Below are positions 1 through 8,931 of a DNA stretch of 64,000 nt, piece by piece. A model generated the notes under the pieces. That model made no database searches. It was not told the origin of the DNA and saw nothing but the letters and a program-made list of their open reading frames with translations. The DNA lies in NCBI RefSeq assembly GCF_022788655.1, contig NZ_CP084951.1, positions 3,038,001 to 3,102,000 on the forward strand. Reading direction: 5' to 3'. This DNA is from Sulfitobacter indolifex. GTDB taxonomy: Bacteria; Pseudomonadota; Alphaproteobacteria; Rhodobacterales; Rhodobacteraceae. Each line of letters starts with the position of its first letter. Positions within the stretch are counted from its first letter, which is position 1. A program made the position numbers and the translations under genes.

Positions 1-1699
1 ATCACGGACTGGCCGGGATCGCCACGCTGATCCGCACCGCCCGACAAGAGGCCACCGCCAAGAACGCGGCTTGTGTCCTGCTTGACAATGGCGACCTGTT
101 GCAGGGCAGCGCGATGGGCAATCAATTGGCACAGATGCCGGTCACCCCCGCGCATCCCCTTGTCGCCTGTTTAAATTACTTGGGCTATGACGCCCTTGGA
201 TTGGGCAATCACGACCTTGATCATGGGCTGCCGTATCTGCGCGCCGTTGCAGGCGCGCTCGACATGCCGCTGATCTCAACCAACCTGCATCTGACCGAAC
301 CCGGCCCCTTGCGTCGATGGAGCATCGTCTCCTGCCCCTTACCTGCGGTGAACGGTCAACCAATGCCACCGCTCCAGATTGGCCTGCTTTCAGTGCTGCC
401 CAGCAAGACGGCGATCTGGAACCGCGACGTGTTGGAAGATGGGGCCAGGGTCACCTGCCCGCTGGAAAGTCTCCGATCTGCTGCGCCACTGCTGCGCGCG
501 GGGGGGGGGCTGATCTGGTTGTACTGCTGGCCCATATGGGCATTGCACATGAAGGTGAGACGCTAACCGAAGATGATGTCTGTGCCATGGCTGAAGTTGA
601 CGGAATCGACGCTGTCATCACAGGCCACACGCACCGTCGTTTCCCCGGACTGGATCACCCCGCGCGCAGTGGCGTGGACACACAAGCCGGAACGCTTTCC
701 CAAAGGCCCGCCGCCATGCCGGGCTTTGGCGGCTCTGATCTGGCGGTTCTAGATCTCGCTCTTGAACGTGACCCGCGCGGGCACTGGACGGTAGCGCGTC
801 ACGAAAGCCGTCTGCGCCGCAACACTGCGCACACGCTGGCCGATCCCGTGGTGCTTAGTGCTGCGCGGGAAAGCCACATGAAAGTGCGCAGCCATCTGGA
901 AGAGGTCGTCGGCCATACAAAAACGGCACTGCATAACTTCTTTTCGCTGGCCACCCCCACCGCCATCGACGCACTTAGCGCCCACGCGCAGGCCACAGTG
1001 ATACGCGAGGGTGTGCGCGGAACGCCCGAAAGCAAACTCCCCATCCTGTCAGCAACAGCGGCTCATACGGCAGGCGGGCTCGGTGGTCCGGGACATTTTT
1101 TGCATATCCCGCCCGGCCCTGTGCAACGCCGCCATATTGCCGGGCTCATCCCCTATCGCAACGAGGTTTGGGCGTTGCGCGTCTCGGGCGCCGACCTTCG
1201 GCGTTGGTTAGAGACAGCGGCAGAGGTTTTTGCGCCACTTGGAGCCGCTATCGGACCGCTTGTTGATCCGTCCCGCCCGCCGTTTCACTTTGATACGATT
1301 CACGGCGTGACCTACAATATCGACCCGCGCCGCCCAAGGGGAAACCGCATCACCGCCCTGACGTGGCAAGAGGCGCCAGTGCAACCTAAGCAGGTCTTTT
1401 TATTAGCAACAAATCAGTTTCGTGCCGCTGGTGGCGGAGGATTTGATTGCGCCCCCAAGACTGCCGTCGCGCTGCGTAGCCCCCTACCCCTTGCAGAAGC
1501 GTTAATCGCGGCCATCACTGACCCGTGCGAGCACCTTTGGTCAGACGCCCTGCCATGGCGCTTTAACGCCTCGGGTGCATCGGCGATCCTTCAAACCACT
1601 CCCGACGCACTTCCCTATCTTGAGGACATCGCGCATCTGTCACCTGCGCCCTGCGGAATGACTGCGTCAGGCTTTGCCAAGATTCGGCTTCACCTGTGA
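1..1699 (+). pseudogene. 5'-nucleotidase / 2',3'-cyclic phosphodiesterase family gene, 5' partial and frameshifted
   Basis: The start lies outside the window. The reading frame beginning at base 3 carries metallophosphoesterase motifs (DNGDLLQG, then GNHDLDHG) and runs to a stop at 566. The family signature continues in another frame from about base 509 (LLAHMGIAHE, then VITGHTHRRF, the GHTH metal motif) and ends at 1699 with a 5'-nucleotidase C-terminal domain (RNEVWALRVSGADL). The frames meet at a run of ten G (500-509); one extra G would restore one continuous protein. CpdB/UshA-type enzymes are normally periplasmic and release phosphate from nucleotides. The break could be a real mutation, phase variation or a sequencing error. 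The family assignment is firm; whether a functional protein is made is open. Confidence 0.8.
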
Positions 1700-1740
1700 G
1701 GCTTGCACTTCGATCCGCTCCCCCCTATATGGGCATTGAG

Positions 1741-1837
1741 AGGTTGGTGCGGGCAGGCGCCTCGCCAACCCGGTCAGATCCGGAAGGAAGCAGCCGTAAC
1801 GAGCCCCGCTTGGGTCGTTATCAGCCTCTCACCAACG
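1741..1837 (+). ncRNA. ffs: Signal recognition particle RNA (small bacterial 4.5S type)
   Basis: The conserved apical domain is present: GGTCAGATCCGGAAGGAAGC with its GGAA tetraloop and the asymmetric internal loop side AGCAGCC (about 1772-1794). The ends pair as GTTGGTG with CACCAAC, giving a rod of about 97 nt. This RNA binds Ffh and helps target membrane proteins to FtsY and SecYEG. The exact ends are set by base pairing and could move a few bases. A conserved hairpin element follows at 1865-1893. Confidence 0.93.
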
Positions 1838-1864
1838 TCCTAACGCGCAGCGAAAGGACGACCC

Positions 1865-1893
1865 CGGCAGTCGTTTCGCAGAAACGATGAGAG
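1865..1893 (+). repeat. Hairpin repeat downstream of SRP RNA (copy 1 of 2)
   Basis: A 29-base element that matches 42841-42869, downstream of tRNA-Ala, at 26 of 29 positions. It folds as a 7-bp stem TCGTTTC / GAAACGA with loop GCA, flanked by CGGCAG and TGAGAG. In the other copy one stem pair is C-G instead of T-A, a compensatory change. Its role is unknown; 3' processing or termination of stable RNAs is possible. The bases up to 2094 hold nothing else I can name. Confidence 0.6.
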
Positions 1894-2094
1894 GGGTAAG
1901 CTCCCTTCCCTTCGATGAACGCGCTTAAGGGATAACACCCTGTTGAACGCTCTTCTCGTGGGCGCCAGGGGCACTAGCCATCCTGCCAGCCGAGAAGTTT
2001 GCAACGCTTCGAAAGATTGCCTCGTCAGCTCTCGATGTGCCTACCTAGCACCCGGGAAACTGCTATATTCGCCCCTTGCGGCGCTGCCCCTGCC

Positions 2095-2928
2095 TCACAA
2101 CTGATCCGCCTCAAACGTATCACACTGCGCCACCTGACCGCTTTCATACCCACGCTCAAACCAACGCGCGCGCTGCTCTGACGTGCCATGGGTGAAGGTA
2201 TGCGGCTGCGGCACTTGACCAGCCTGACGCTGCAAATGGTCATCCCCGATCATCCGCGCGGCGTTCAGCGCCTCTTCAAGGTCGCCCTTCTCCATCAGCC
2301 CTTGAACATTCGACGCCCAAATCCCCGAGAAGCAGTCGGCCATCAACTCCAACCGCACGGTCAGCGCATTTGCCTCCACCTCAGAGGATTGCTGACGCAT
2401 CCGCGCCACCTGTGGCAAAACACCGATCTCATTTTGAATGTGGTGGGCAACTTCGTGGGCGATCACATATGCGGCAGCAAAATCCCCGTCGGCGCCAAGT
2501 CTTTGATCTAATGTGCGGAAAAACGCGGTGTCGAGATAGGCCATATTGTCCGCAGGGCAGTAGAACGGCCCCGTCGCGCCCGAGGCACCGCCACACGCGC
2601 TTTGGGTGACATTCTCAAAAACCACGAGTTGAGGCGGCGTATAGGTTTCGCCCAATTGCTCTTGGAAAACGCGGCTCCATACCTGCTCGGTCGTGGTCAA
2701 GACGCGGGCCGCGAAGTCGACTTGCGGGTCTTCGCTGTCGGTCAGCGGCCGGGACTGTTGCACCTGACCGCCCCCTTGACCTGTCAATAGCGGGGTCACG
2801 TCGATCCCAGTGAAATAGCCGATGGCCATGACCGCCAATACGCCGACCAAACCAAGACCGCCCGCTTTGCCGGCACCGCCGCTGCGGCGAATGACATTCT
2901 TGCTCCGCCCAATTCCCCGCAAACGCAT
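2095..2928 (-). CDS. Neutral zinc metallopeptidase, YpfJ family
   Basis: The 277-residue protein starts MRLRGIGRSKNV, followed by a glycine-rich stretch and one membrane segment (about residues 25-45, LGLVGVLAVMAIGYFTG), so it is probably membrane-anchored with the rest outside. The zinc-binding HExxH is visible as IAHEVAHHIQNE, and the family's C-terminal end with the SEQRARWFERGYESG block is intact. YpfJ-type proteins are predicted neutral peptidases with no well-defined substrate. It stands alone, convergent to the SRP RNA gene. Length and motif order fit the family; the biological role is not known. Confidence 0.88.
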   Translation of the reverse strand: MRLRGIGRSKNVIRRSGGAGKAGGLGLVGVLAVMAIGYFTGIDVTPLLTGQGGGQVQQSRPLTDSEDPQVDFAARVLTTTEQVWSRVFQEQLGETYTPPQLVVFENVTQSACGGASGATGPFYCPADNMAYLDTAFFRTLDQRLGADGDFAAAYVIAHEVAHHIQNEIGVLPQVARMRQQSSEVEANALTVRLELMADCFSGIWASNVQGLMEKGDLEEALNAARMIGDDHLQRQAGQVPQPHTFTHGTSEQRARWFERGYESGQVAQCDTFEADQL

Positions 2929-2991
2929 TTACCGTCCCCCGCTATGTCAAAGATTATTGCCACATGAACGCGCAAGGAGCAGATTAGTTCA

Positions 2992-3354
2992 ATGAGTGAT
3001 AAAAACGAACTTGCCGAGAACCGGACCGACTGGGCCGAAGACCGCACGATTCTCGCGAATGAACGCACCTTCGCGGGCTGGATGCGGACCGGCATGGCCT
3101 GTGTTGCTGTGGCGATTGGTCTGCGTGCTGTTTTCGGAGAGTTTCAGCCGACTTGGGTCGCCAAGGCGGTCGCTTCGGTTTTCATCCTTGCCGCGCTTTA
3201 TGTCTATTGGGCGGCGCAGGCATCGGCCGCTAAAACCCAAAAACGCCTCAGCGACCATCACGCGAATGCACAGCCCAACAGTCGCATGAAAATATTGGCC
3301 GCGATCCTTGCGCTTGCCTCAGCGGGCGTCGGGGCGATCCTTTGGATGCTCTGA
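2992..3354 (+). CDS. DUF202 (YidH-like) inner-membrane protein
   Basis: 120 residues with the DUF202 signature LANERTFAGWMRTGMA (about residues 21-36), in which family members carry the conserved NERT-x-L/F-x-W pattern, followed by three predicted membrane segments (34-50, 57-77 and 98-119). The function of the family is unknown. An AAGGAG sequence lies upstream, slightly far from the ATG. It is divergent from the YpfJ-like gene across only 63 bases, so the two promoters must be compact. Confidence 0.83.
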   Translation: MSDKNELAENRTDWAEDRTILANERTFAGWMRTGMACVAVAIGLRAVFGEFQPTWVAKAVASVFILAALYVYWAAQASAAKTQKRLSDHHANAQPNSRMKILAAILALASAGVGAILWML

Positions 3355-3431
3355 GCAACCCGCAAGCACGGTAGACGCCACGGCGCGGAGCGCCTAGTTT
3401 ACGGCCTTGACCGAATCCGATCTGGGGCACC

Positions 3432-5183
3432 ATGACAGATACATCCGCCTACCGCGTTCTGGCCCGCAAATACCGGCCCGAAACCTTTGCCGATCTTGTT
3501 GGCCAAGACGCCATGGTGCGCACGCTTAAGAACGCGTTTGCTGCCGACCGGATCGCGCAGGCCTTTGTAATGACTGGCATCCGCGGCACCGGCAAGACGA
3601 CCACGGCGCGGATTATCGCCAAGGGGATGAACTGCATCGGTCCGGACGGCAACGGCGGGCCGACAACCGATCCCTGCGGCGTGTGCGAACACTGCACGGC
3701 GATCATGGAAGGCCGCCACGTCGACGTGATGGAGATGGACGCGGCCTCGAACACCGGCGTCGCTAACATCCGTGAGATCATCGATTCGGTACACTACCGC
3801 GCGGCCTCGGCCCGCTACAAAGTCTACATCATCGACGAAGTGCACATGCTCTCGACTGGCGCGTTTAACGCGCTGCTGAAGACGTTGGAAGAGCCACCCG
3901 AACACGTCAAATTCATCTTTGCCACCACCGAGATCCGCAAGGTTCCGGTGACGGTTCTGTCGCGCTGCCAGCGATTTGACCTGCGCCGCATTGAACCCGA
4001 AGTAATGATCGCCCTGCTGCGCAAGATCGCAACGGCGGAAACAGCCGAGATCACCGATGACGCGCTGGCGCTGATTACCCGCGCCGCCGAAGGGTCCGCC
4101 CGTGACGCGACCTCGCTGCTGGATCAGGCGATCAGCCACGGCGCGGGCGAGACGGGGGCCGAACAGGTGCGCGCGATGCTGGGTCTGGCGGACCGTGGCC
4201 GGGTGCTCGATCTTTTCGATATGGTGTTGCGCGGCGATGCGGCAGCGGCGCTGACGGAACTCAGCGGCCAATATGCCGATGGGGCAGACCCAATGGCAGT
4301 GCTGCGCGATCTAGCCGAGATCACCCATTGGGTGTCGGTCGTCAAAATCACGCCCGACGCTGCCGAAGACCCCACAATCGCTCCCGAAGAACGCACCCGT
4401 GGCCAGCAAATGGCCGAGACCCTGCCGATGCGCGTGCTCACGCGGCTGTGGCAGATGTTGCTCAAGGCGCTGGACGAGGTGGCCGCTGCCCCCAATGCGA
4501 TGATGGCCGCCGAAATGGCCGTGATCCGCCTGACCCATGTGGCCGATCTGCCCTCGCCCGAGGAACTGGTCCGCAAGCTGCAAAACAGCAACCCGCCCCC
4601 TGCGCCAATCGGTGGCGGTGGCGGCGGGGGTGCGGCCCAAGGCAGCACTGGCGCGCAGGCTGTGCAGCACGCACAACAGCGCATGGCATCCAATCCCGGC
4701 CCGCAGGGGCAGACCACGGCGCTGGCACAGGATCTTGATGCCGCCCTCGCCCGCTTCCCGACATTCGAACATGTGATCGAACTGATCCGCGTGAACCGCG
4801 ATGTGAAATTGCTGGTTGAGGTCGAAACCTGCGTGCAGCTTGCGGCCTACCAACCTGGCCGGATCGAATTCGTCCCCACCGACGACGCGCCCCGCGATCT
4901 TGCGCAGCGGCTGGGACAAAAACTGCAACTTTGGACCGGCAATCGCTGGGCGGTGTCGCTGGTCAATGAAGGCGGCGCCGAAACCATTGCGCAGATTCGC
5001 GATGCATGGGAACTGGCGCTGAAGAAGCAAGCCCAAGAGCACCCGATGATGCAGGCGGTGCTGGCACAGTTCCCCAAGGCACGGATCACCGCGATCCGCA
5101 CCCCCGAAGACATCGCCGCCGCCGCCACGGCAGAAGCGCTGCCAGAGGTCGAAGACGAATGGGATCCGTTCGAGGACGGTTGA
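3432..5183 (+). CDS. dnaX: DNA polymerase III subunit gamma/tau
   Basis: 583 residues. The clamp-loader ATPase carries Walker A GIRGTGKTTT (about 49-58), a cysteine zinc module (C..CGVCEHC, about 68-87), Walker B IIDEVHML and the arginine-finger motif LSRCQRF. A proline/glycine-rich linker (PPPAPIGGGGGGG) separates it from the tau-like C-terminal part that contacts the polymerase and helicase. I see no A-rich slippery site, so there is no sign of the E. coli type gamma frameshift. It opens the dnaX-ybaB-recR cluster, a common bacterial order. Confidence 0.97.
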   Translation: MTDTSAYRVLARKYRPETFADLVGQDAMVRTLKNAFAADRIAQAFVMTGIRGTGKTTTARIIAKGMNCIGPDGNGGPTTDPCGVCEHCTAIMEGRHVDVMEMDAASNTGVANIREIIDSVHYRAASARYKVYIIDEVHMLSTGAFNALLKTLEEPPEHVKFIFATTEIRKVPVTVLSRCQRFDLRRIEPEVMIALLRKIATAETAEITDDALALITRAAEGSARDATSLLDQAISHGAGETGAEQVRAMLGLADRGRVLDLFDMVLRGDAAAALTELSGQYADGADPMAVLRDLAEITHWVSVVKITPDAAEDPTIAPEERTRGQQMAETLPMRVLTRLWQMLLKALDEVAAAPNAMMAAEMAVIRLTHVADLPSPEELVRKLQNSNPPPAPIGGGGGGGAAQGSTGAQAVQHAQQRMASNPGPQGQTTALAQDLDAALARFPTFEHVIELIRVNRDVKLLVEVETCVQLAAYQPGRIEFVPTDDAPRDLAQRLGQKLQLWTGNRWAVSLVNEGGAETIAQIRDAWELALKKQAQEHPMMQAVLAQFPKARITAIRTPEDIAAAATAEALPEVEDEWDPFEDG

Positions 5184-5234
5184 TACAGCCCACCTGACGC
5201 CACATATAAACGACAACGCAACAAGGAGACCCAG

Positions 5235-5579
5235 ATGCTCAAGGGATTAGGCGGCCTCGGCGATATGGCCGGGATGATGAAAAAAGCTCAGGAAATGCAG
5301 GGCAAAATGGCCGAACTGCAAGAGGAGATGCACAATATCACCGTTGAAGGTGAATCCGGTGCGGGCCTCGTCAAAGCGACCTGTTCTGCCAAAGGTGAGT
5401 TGAAGGGCCTCGATATCGACCCGTCGATCTTTAACAAAGACGAGAAAGAGGTCGTCGAAGATCTGATTCTCGCCGCCATCAAAGACGCCCAAAGCAAAGC
5501 TTCCGAGCGTGCGCAGGCTGAGATGAGCAAGCTGACCGAAGGCATGGGCCTTCCTGCGGGCATGAAACTGCCCTTCTAA
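5235..5579 (+). CDS. ybaB: YbaB/EbfC nucleoid-associated protein
   Basis: 114 residues beginning [20 protein letters not shown], a typical YbaB start, followed by the amphipathic helix and the short beta region [19 protein letters not shown]. The family forms dimers that bind DNA. The ATG has a good ribosome binding site (AAGGAG at 5222). It sits 51 bases after dnaX and before recR, as in many bacteria. A GC-rich hairpin without a T-run (5586-5607) separates it from recR. Confidence 0.95.
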   Translation: MLKGLGGLGDMAGMMKKAQEMQGKMAELQEEMHNITVEGESGAGLVKATCSAKGELKGLDIDPSIFNKDEKEVVEDLILAAIKDAQSKASERAQAEMSKLTEGMGLPAGMKLPF

Positions 5580-5585
5580 TCTGAC

Positions 5586-5607
5586 GGGGCGGAGTTGTTT
5601 CCGCCCC
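5586..5607 (+). other. Intra-operon hairpin between ybaB and recR
   Basis: A perfect 8-bp stem GGGGCGGA / TCCGCCCC with a 6-base loop, not followed by a T-run. It could protect the upstream mRNA end or attenuate transcription into recR; neither can be shown from sequence alone. Confidence 0.4.
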
Positions 5608-5637
5608 TCACCCCTTAAGTTTTCACAGGTGCCATCC

Positions 5638-6231
5638 TTGAGCTCTACCCGCGACATTGACGCCCTGATTGAGCTGATGGCGAAACTGCCCGGCCTTGGC
5701 CCCCGCTCGGCCCGGCGCGCGGTGCTGCACCTGATCCGCAAACGCGCGCTACTGCTGACCCCGCTTTCAGACCTGATGCAGACCGTCGCCGTCACGGCAC
5801 GGGAATGCCTGAACTGCGGTAATGTGGGCACGACCGATGTCTGTGATATTTGCACGTCCGAGAAACGCGCAAACGGGGAGCTTTGCGTGGTCGAAGACGT
5901 GGCCGACCTTTGGGCGATGGAGCGCTCTGGCGTGTTCAAAGGGCGCTATCATGTGCTGGGCGGCACGCTTTCGGCGCTGGACGCTATCGGCCCCCAAGAA
6001 TTGCGCATCCCGCGGCTGGTGGACCGGATTGATACCGAAGAGGTGACGGAAGTGATCCTCGCGCTCAACGCCACGATCGACGGCCAAACCACCGCGCATT
6101 ACATCGCCGATCAACTAGAGGGCCGTGTGCGGCTCACCTCCCTCGCCCAAGGTGTGCCGATTGGCGGGGAGCTTGATTACCTCGACGATGGAACGATCAC
6201 CGCCGCGATGCAGGCGCGTAAGTCGCTTTAA
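5638..6231 (+). CDS. recR: Recombination mediator protein RecR
   Basis: RecR acts with RecO (recO is also in this window) to load RecA on gapped DNA. The protein has a helix-hairpin-helix ([11 protein letters not shown]), a four-cysteine zinc finger ([16 protein letters not shown]) and a Toprim domain with [14 protein letters not shown] and YHVLGG. I prefer the TTG start at 5638, giving [10 protein letters not shown] and 197 residues: AGGTG lies exactly six bases upstream of it, while the GTG at 5629 is part of that same site and has no site of its own. Confidence 0.95.
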   Translation: MSSTRDIDALIELMAKLPGLGPRSARRAVLHLIRKRALLLTPLSDLMQTVAVTARECLNCGNVGTTDVCDICTSEKRANGELCVVEDVADLWAMERSGVFKGRYHVLGGTLSALDAIGPQELRIPRLVDRIDTEEVTEVILALNATIDGQTTAHYIADQLEGRVRLTSLAQGVPIGGELDYLDDGTITAAMQARKSL

Positions 6232-6324
6232 GTGCACTCCCGGAATTAAAGCCCAGAATCAAAGCGGGCCGCCCGCTCCTCCCAAAGCAGACGACCCTAT
6301 TCCGTGGCGACGCAGACCGTGCTG

Positions 6325-7497
6325 TTAAAGCACGATCACATCAAGCGGCGGAAATCCGTTGAACCCAACCGAACTGTAGGAACTTGTGTAGGCTCCGCAA
6401 GCGCGAATCATCACTTTATCGCCATCGCGCAGGGCCAAAGGCAGGTGAACGGGTCGTTTTTCGTAAAGAATGTCAGCCGAATCGCAGGAGGGGCCAGCCA
6501 AAACGCAGGGTCCGGTCTCTTCGCCGTCATGCGGGGTGACGATCTGATAACGAATCGCTTCGCCTTCAGTTTCCGCCAAACCCGAGAAACGGCCGATATC
6601 CAGATAGACCCAGCGGTGTAGATCATCCGCAGATTTACGGCTCACCAAGATGACTTCAGCAGCGATATGACCGGCCTCAGCCACCAGACCACGGCCCGGC
6701 TCTGCCATCAGTTGCGGCACGTCGCCAAAGCGGGCTTTGACAGCCGAGATCACGGCAGCAGCATAGGCCCGCGGCGCTTCGATGCTTTCGCCGTAGAAGG
6801 CCGGGAAACCACCGCCGAGGTTCAGCAGTTGCAGGTCATGCCCATCGGCGCGGGCGGCGTGCCACAGCGGGGCCACTTGATCCAGCACTGGGTTCCAGAA
6901 CTCTGCCTTGCGGGTCTGCGAGCCGACGTGGAACGACAGGCCGAAGGGCACAAGGCCCACAGCAACTGCATGGTTGAGCAGCGCAGGCAGGGCCGAACCG
7001 GCACAGCCGAATTTGCGGCTGAGCGGCCAGTCTGCCATGGAGTTTTCGACGATCAGGCGCAGGTAGACCCGCGCGCCCGGCGCATGGGCGGCGATCTTGT
7101 CGAGCTCGGCTTCGCTGTCAGCAGCGAACAGGGTCACGCCGGCGGAATGGGCAAAGGCGATGTCTGAGGCGCGTTTGATGGTGTTGCCGAAAGAGATGTT
7201 CTCGGGCTTCGCACCTTGGCTGAGGCAAAGCTCAATCTCGGCACGCGATGCCGCGTCAAAGCCGGAGCCTTTTTTAACCAACAGACGAATGATTTCCGCC
7301 GCTGGGTTCGCTTTCACCGCGTAATGGATATGCGCGTCGCCAAGACCGCTATGCAGCGCATCATATTGCGCGGCCACACGCTCACGGCTGATGACAAGCG
7401 TCGGCTTGTCAAAGCTGTTGGCGGCAATATAGGCAGCGGCCGGATCGGCAAATGAATTGGATGCGGCGCGCAGGGCACCGGGTACTGTAGCGTTCAT
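6325..7497 (-). CDS. Ornithine/lysine decarboxylase, alanine-racemase-fold PLP enzyme
   Basis: Decarboxylates ornithine, and possibly lysine, to a diamine, feeding polyamine synthesis in the cytosol. The fold type III signature is clear: the PLP lysine in HYAVKANP (Lys62), SFHVGSQ, LGGGFPAFY, AEPGRGLVAEAG and the C-terminal substrate/dimer motif GPSCDSADILYE. The ATG at 7497 is chosen because GGAG lies six bases upstream; the TTG at 7509 and the ATG at 7503 lack such a site. The product is 390 residues, a normal length. The upstream 190 bases contain several hairpins. Ornithine is the more likely substrate, but motif reading cannot exclude lysine. Confidence 0.88.
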   Translation of the reverse strand: MNATVPGALRAASNSFADPAAAYIAANSFDKPTLVISRERVAAQYDALHSGLGDAHIHYAVKANPAAEIIRLLVKKGSGFDAASRAEIELCLSQGAKPENISFGNTIKRASDIAFAHSAGVTLFAADSEAELDKIAAHAPGARVYLRLIVENSMADWPLSRKFGCAGSALPALLNHAVAVGLVPFGLSFHVGSQTRKAEFWNPVLDQVAPLWHAARADGHDLQLLNLGGGFPAFYGESIEAPRAYAAAVISAVKARFGDVPQLMAEPGRGLVAEAGHIAAEVILVSRKSADDLHRWVYLDIGRFSGLAETEGEAIRYQIVTPHDGEETGPCVLAGPSCDSADILYEKRPVHLPLALRDGDKVMIRACGAYTSSYSSVGFNGFPPLDVIVL

Positions 7498-7574
7498 GGT
7501 CATCTCCAAAGAGCAGGTGGGGCTGGTTCCCCGCGTGTCGTTTCAAGAGACGTTACCGTCGCTACATAAACGCG

Positions 7575-7598
7575 GGTCAGTCAGAGTAGGAACTGACC
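7575..7598 (-). promoter_or_regulatory. Hairpin in the decarboxylase leader
   Basis: A perfect 7-bp stem GGTCAGT / ACTGACC in the 5' region of the decarboxylase gene. A second stem-like stretch (GGGTAA / TTACCC, 7662-7676) lies further upstream. Alphaproteobacterial ornithine decarboxylase genes are known to carry the 'speF' RNA leader element; I cannot confirm a match to that model by eye. Confidence 0.3.
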
Positions 7599-7689
7599 GG
7601 CCAGAGGCGCGTGCGTTGGCGTCTATATTGCGCCATGTACGCCGTTTTAGGATTCGTACAAGGGGTAAAATTACCCGCAATGCAAATTG

Positions 7690-8811
7690 TTAGTTTTCCT
7701 CGTCTTCCCAGTCACTACCGATGGGGTCGCGGTCTCTTTTGCGTTCTTCTTTGATCATATCTTTGGTCTCTTGCTCCTCTTCCGGGCCGGATTCTTCTGG
7801 GTCGCTTTCAGCCGCTTCGGTTTCGGCCAAGGCCAGAACAAACCACATTGGGAAGTGATCCGACCCAATCTTATCCAGCCGGTCCATTTCTAGCAGGCGG
7901 AACTGCGGGTCGTGGAACAGGTGATCGAGCGGCCAGCGCATCCACGGCATTGTCGCGCTGAACGTATTGTACATGCCGCGCCCCACGCGTGGGTCCAGCA
8001 GGCCCGAAAGACGCTGGAAGCGCCGCGTCGTCGTTGACCACGCCACATCATTCAGATCACCGGTCACAACGGCAGGCAGCGCGTCTTTCTCGGCTTCGAT
8101 ACCGACCATCGCAATTTCGCTGTCGCGGCCTTTGGTGTCGTGCTCGATCACTGGCGGCTCGGGGTGCACCACATAGAGGCGGAAGTCTTCGCCCACAGGC
8201 AAATGCACGCGCACGCGGATGGAGGGCACCTCGCGGGTGACCAACTCACGCACCTCAACCTCCGAAAGTGGCAGTTTGGACATCACGCACAGCCCATAGC
8301 CGTTCTGAAGCGGCACATCGATGCGCTGATCATAGTTCTTGCCCAGACCGTCGCCCAAGGCATCAATCCAATCTTGATCCACCTCAATGGCCATAAAGAT
8401 ATCCGGCACACGCGCCTCAACAAGGGCGATAAGCTTGCCATAATCGCGGTTGGATTTTTTGACGTTCGCGGCCACCAGACTGAAATGTCGGTCTGTCTCT
8501 CTGCGCAGCTCCGGCGAGGCGGACAGCGATTGCTTGCGCCAAATCGGCGTGAACTTGGTGATATAAAGCGCCTGAACCGCTGCGACGCCCAGCATCAGCG
8601 CAATGCCAATCATGCCCGAGGTCGTGGTCGGCCCCTGCACCAGCCCAAAGACGGCGGCCAGCAGCAGCGCCAGCCCGAGGAATTGCTCACGCGGAAAGGC
8701 CAGCCCCCGGATCGCCCCGAAAGGCAGTTTGCTCAGCGGCAGAAGGCTGCACAATACAAGCAGTCCCGCCAAGCCCCAGATCACCCAATTCAACGCCGTT
8801 TCCAAATCCAT
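7690..8811 (-). CDS. Membrane-anchored endonuclease/exonuclease/phosphatase (EEP) family protein
   Basis: 373 residues. Three hydrophobic segments at the N-terminus (about residues 10-27, 45-60 and 66-86) are followed by an EEP domain with VTGDLNDVAWS and the terminal GSDHFPMW motif that supplies the catalytic Asp-His pair. The C-terminal 35 residues are very acidic. Relatives are often annotated as EEP or YafD-like proteins; the substrate (DNA, phosphoinositide or other) cannot be told from sequence. It lies downstream of the DUF1013 gene with a terminator-like hairpin between them, so it probably has its own promoter. Confidence 0.85.
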   Translation of the reverse strand: MDLETALNWVIWGLAGLLVLCSLLPLSKLPFGAIRGLAFPREQFLGLALLLAAVFGLVQGPTTTSGMIGIALMLGVAAVQALYITKFTPIWRKQSLSASPELRRETDRHFSLVAANVKKSNRDYGKLIALVEARVPDIFMAIEVDQDWIDALGDGLGKNYDQRIDVPLQNGYGLCVMSKLPLSEVEVRELVTREVPSIRVRVHLPVGEDFRLYVVHPEPPVIEHDTKGRDSEIAMVGIEAEKDALPAVVTGDLNDVAWSTTTRRFQRLSGLLDPRVGRGMYNTFSATMPWMRWPLDHLFHDPQFRLLEMDRLDKIGSDHFPMWFVLALAETEAAESDPEESGPEEEQETKDMIKEERKRDRDPIGSDWEDEEN

Positions 8812-8846
8812 CCCCCGGGCGCGTTGCGCCCAATTTTAAATGCAAA

Positions 8847-8875
8847 ACAGGGCACCGGAGAAACCGACGCCCTGT
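8847..8875 (-). terminator. Rho-independent terminator after the DUF1013 gene
   Basis: Read on the minus strand, ACAGGGCGTCGG pairs with CCGGTGCCCTGT (12 bp including two G-U pairs) and is followed by TTTTGCATTT. It lies between the DUF1013 gene and the EEP gene. Confidence 0.65.
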
Positions 8876-8931
8876 CACTTTAACACATCCTCGTGGCGAA
8901 AGTTCCTTCCGCCACACCGCCCTGAGGGGGC

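Noticed and set aside
4560..4660. Possible programmed frameshift in dnaX
   Set aside because: The linker region is rich in G and C repeats but has no slippery A-run or matching stem-loop; the full-length frame is intact.
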